NCBI GenBank assembly: GCA_030849805.1
Contig: JASANZ010001933.1
Coordinates: 1 to 25,399, forward strand
From: Sergeia podlipaevii
Lineage: Eukaryota; Euglenozoa; Kinetoplastea; Trypanosomatida; Trypanosomatidae
Reading direction: 5' to 3'
Length of the DNA stretch: 25,399 nt
A model generated the notes under the pieces. The model saw nothing but the letters and a program-made list of their open reading frames with translations, did no database searches and had not been told where the DNA came from. Positions within the stretch are counted from its first letter, which is position 1. Every line of letters starts with the position of its first letter. The translations under genes were made by a program, and so were the position numbers. Shown here in pieces: positions 24,950-25,399 of this stretch.

Positions 24950-25399
24950 ATTGACGGCGTGCTTACAGTAAAGAAAAAAAAAAACGCAACGGAGACGCAC
25001 ACTGAGCGCAACTATGATGTGAATACTTATTTTTTTTTTTCGACATATTTAATCACATTGTGAGTTGTATCATTGAATTTCTGAATACACGCAATCGTAT
25101 GAGATCCAGTATGAAAAAAAAAAGATTTCATGCATCCAAATAAATGCATAAAAACAGTAATTGAAATAGGGCAACACTAAGAGTTTCCCATCATCGCTTC
25201 TATGTCTACGCATGTATGTGCTGTATGCGCGCAACAACTTTGCAATAACCTCCTTTCCCTTTTTTTTTCGTTTTCATTCAAGTAATCAGAACTAAATCAC
25301 GTAGTATTTAGTAGATTATAAGTGTTTCTCAACGTGGTGACCACGTCTTCTTTTTTTTACTTTCCCCATTTTAAATATATATATATATTAACATATATA

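Larger units (their letters stand above)
24425..25399. other. Spacer upstream of gene A
   Basis: Contains the gene A leader and acceptor and probably the 3' part of a transcript that starts beyond the window. A (TAG)n tract lies at 24630-24645, and one acceptor-linked hydrophobic frame at 24788-24949. A further 47-codon frame (25070-25213, MRRHRSDDGKLLVLP at its start) has only weak splice signals. Nothing else was recognised. Confidence 0.5.

Noticed and set aside
1..25399. CRISPR arrays, insertion sequences, rRNA, introns
   Set aside because: No regularly spaced repeats, no transposase-like frame, no rRNA-like sequence, and all four long genes are uninterrupted.

Overview
The window reads as nuclear DNA of a kinetoplastid, most likely a trypanosomatid. 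Four long, intronless, standard-code reading frames (613 to 1274 codons) lie on the same (minus) strand. Just upstream of three of the start codons, and about 260 nt upstream of the fourth, lies a pyrimidine tract followed by an AG, the layout of a spliced-leader (trans-splicing) acceptor. The coding parts look clearly richer in G+C than the spans between them, which are AT-rich, strongly strand-biased (A-rich on plus, so U-rich in the transcripts) and full of microsatellites. No protein domain that fixes the species was recognised, so the lineage call is an inference from architecture.

Layout, in transcription order (high to low coordinates): 25399-24425 upstream spacer; gene A 24424-22583 (613 aa, Q/P/T-rich, basic C-terminus); spacer 22582-18929; gene B 18928-16571 (785 aa, disordered with a compact C-terminal region); spacer 16570-12001; gene C 12000-8176 (1274 aa, prion-like Q/N/Y/G block, acidic block, A/P/T/K-rich tail); spacer 8175-4634; gene D 4633-1082 (1183 aa, Ser-rich, NLS-like cluster); spacer 1081-1. 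All four products are unrecognised, largely disordered proteins. Taken together they look like one directional polycistronic unit. The 3.5-4.6 kb spacers are long for this group and probably are mostly 3' UTR, which is where such organisms place post-transcriptional control.

The most interesting content is in the spacers. Several short minus-strand frames (27 to 64 codons) start at, or within a few dozen bases of, a good pyrimidine-tract/AG acceptor. The best are at 21732-21884, 13430-13588, 6878-7012 and 15690-15821. A much longer hydrophobic frame (234 codons, 12285-12989) also starts right after a strong acceptor and overlaps a 173-codon frame on the plus strand. The spacers also hold inverted pairs of complementary microsatellites (CA with TG, CT with GA) that would fold into hairpins, recurrent (CAA)n tracts, and a 98-codon in-frame continuation behind the TAG stop of gene D. 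All small-gene calls are tentative because U-rich strands contain few stop codons.
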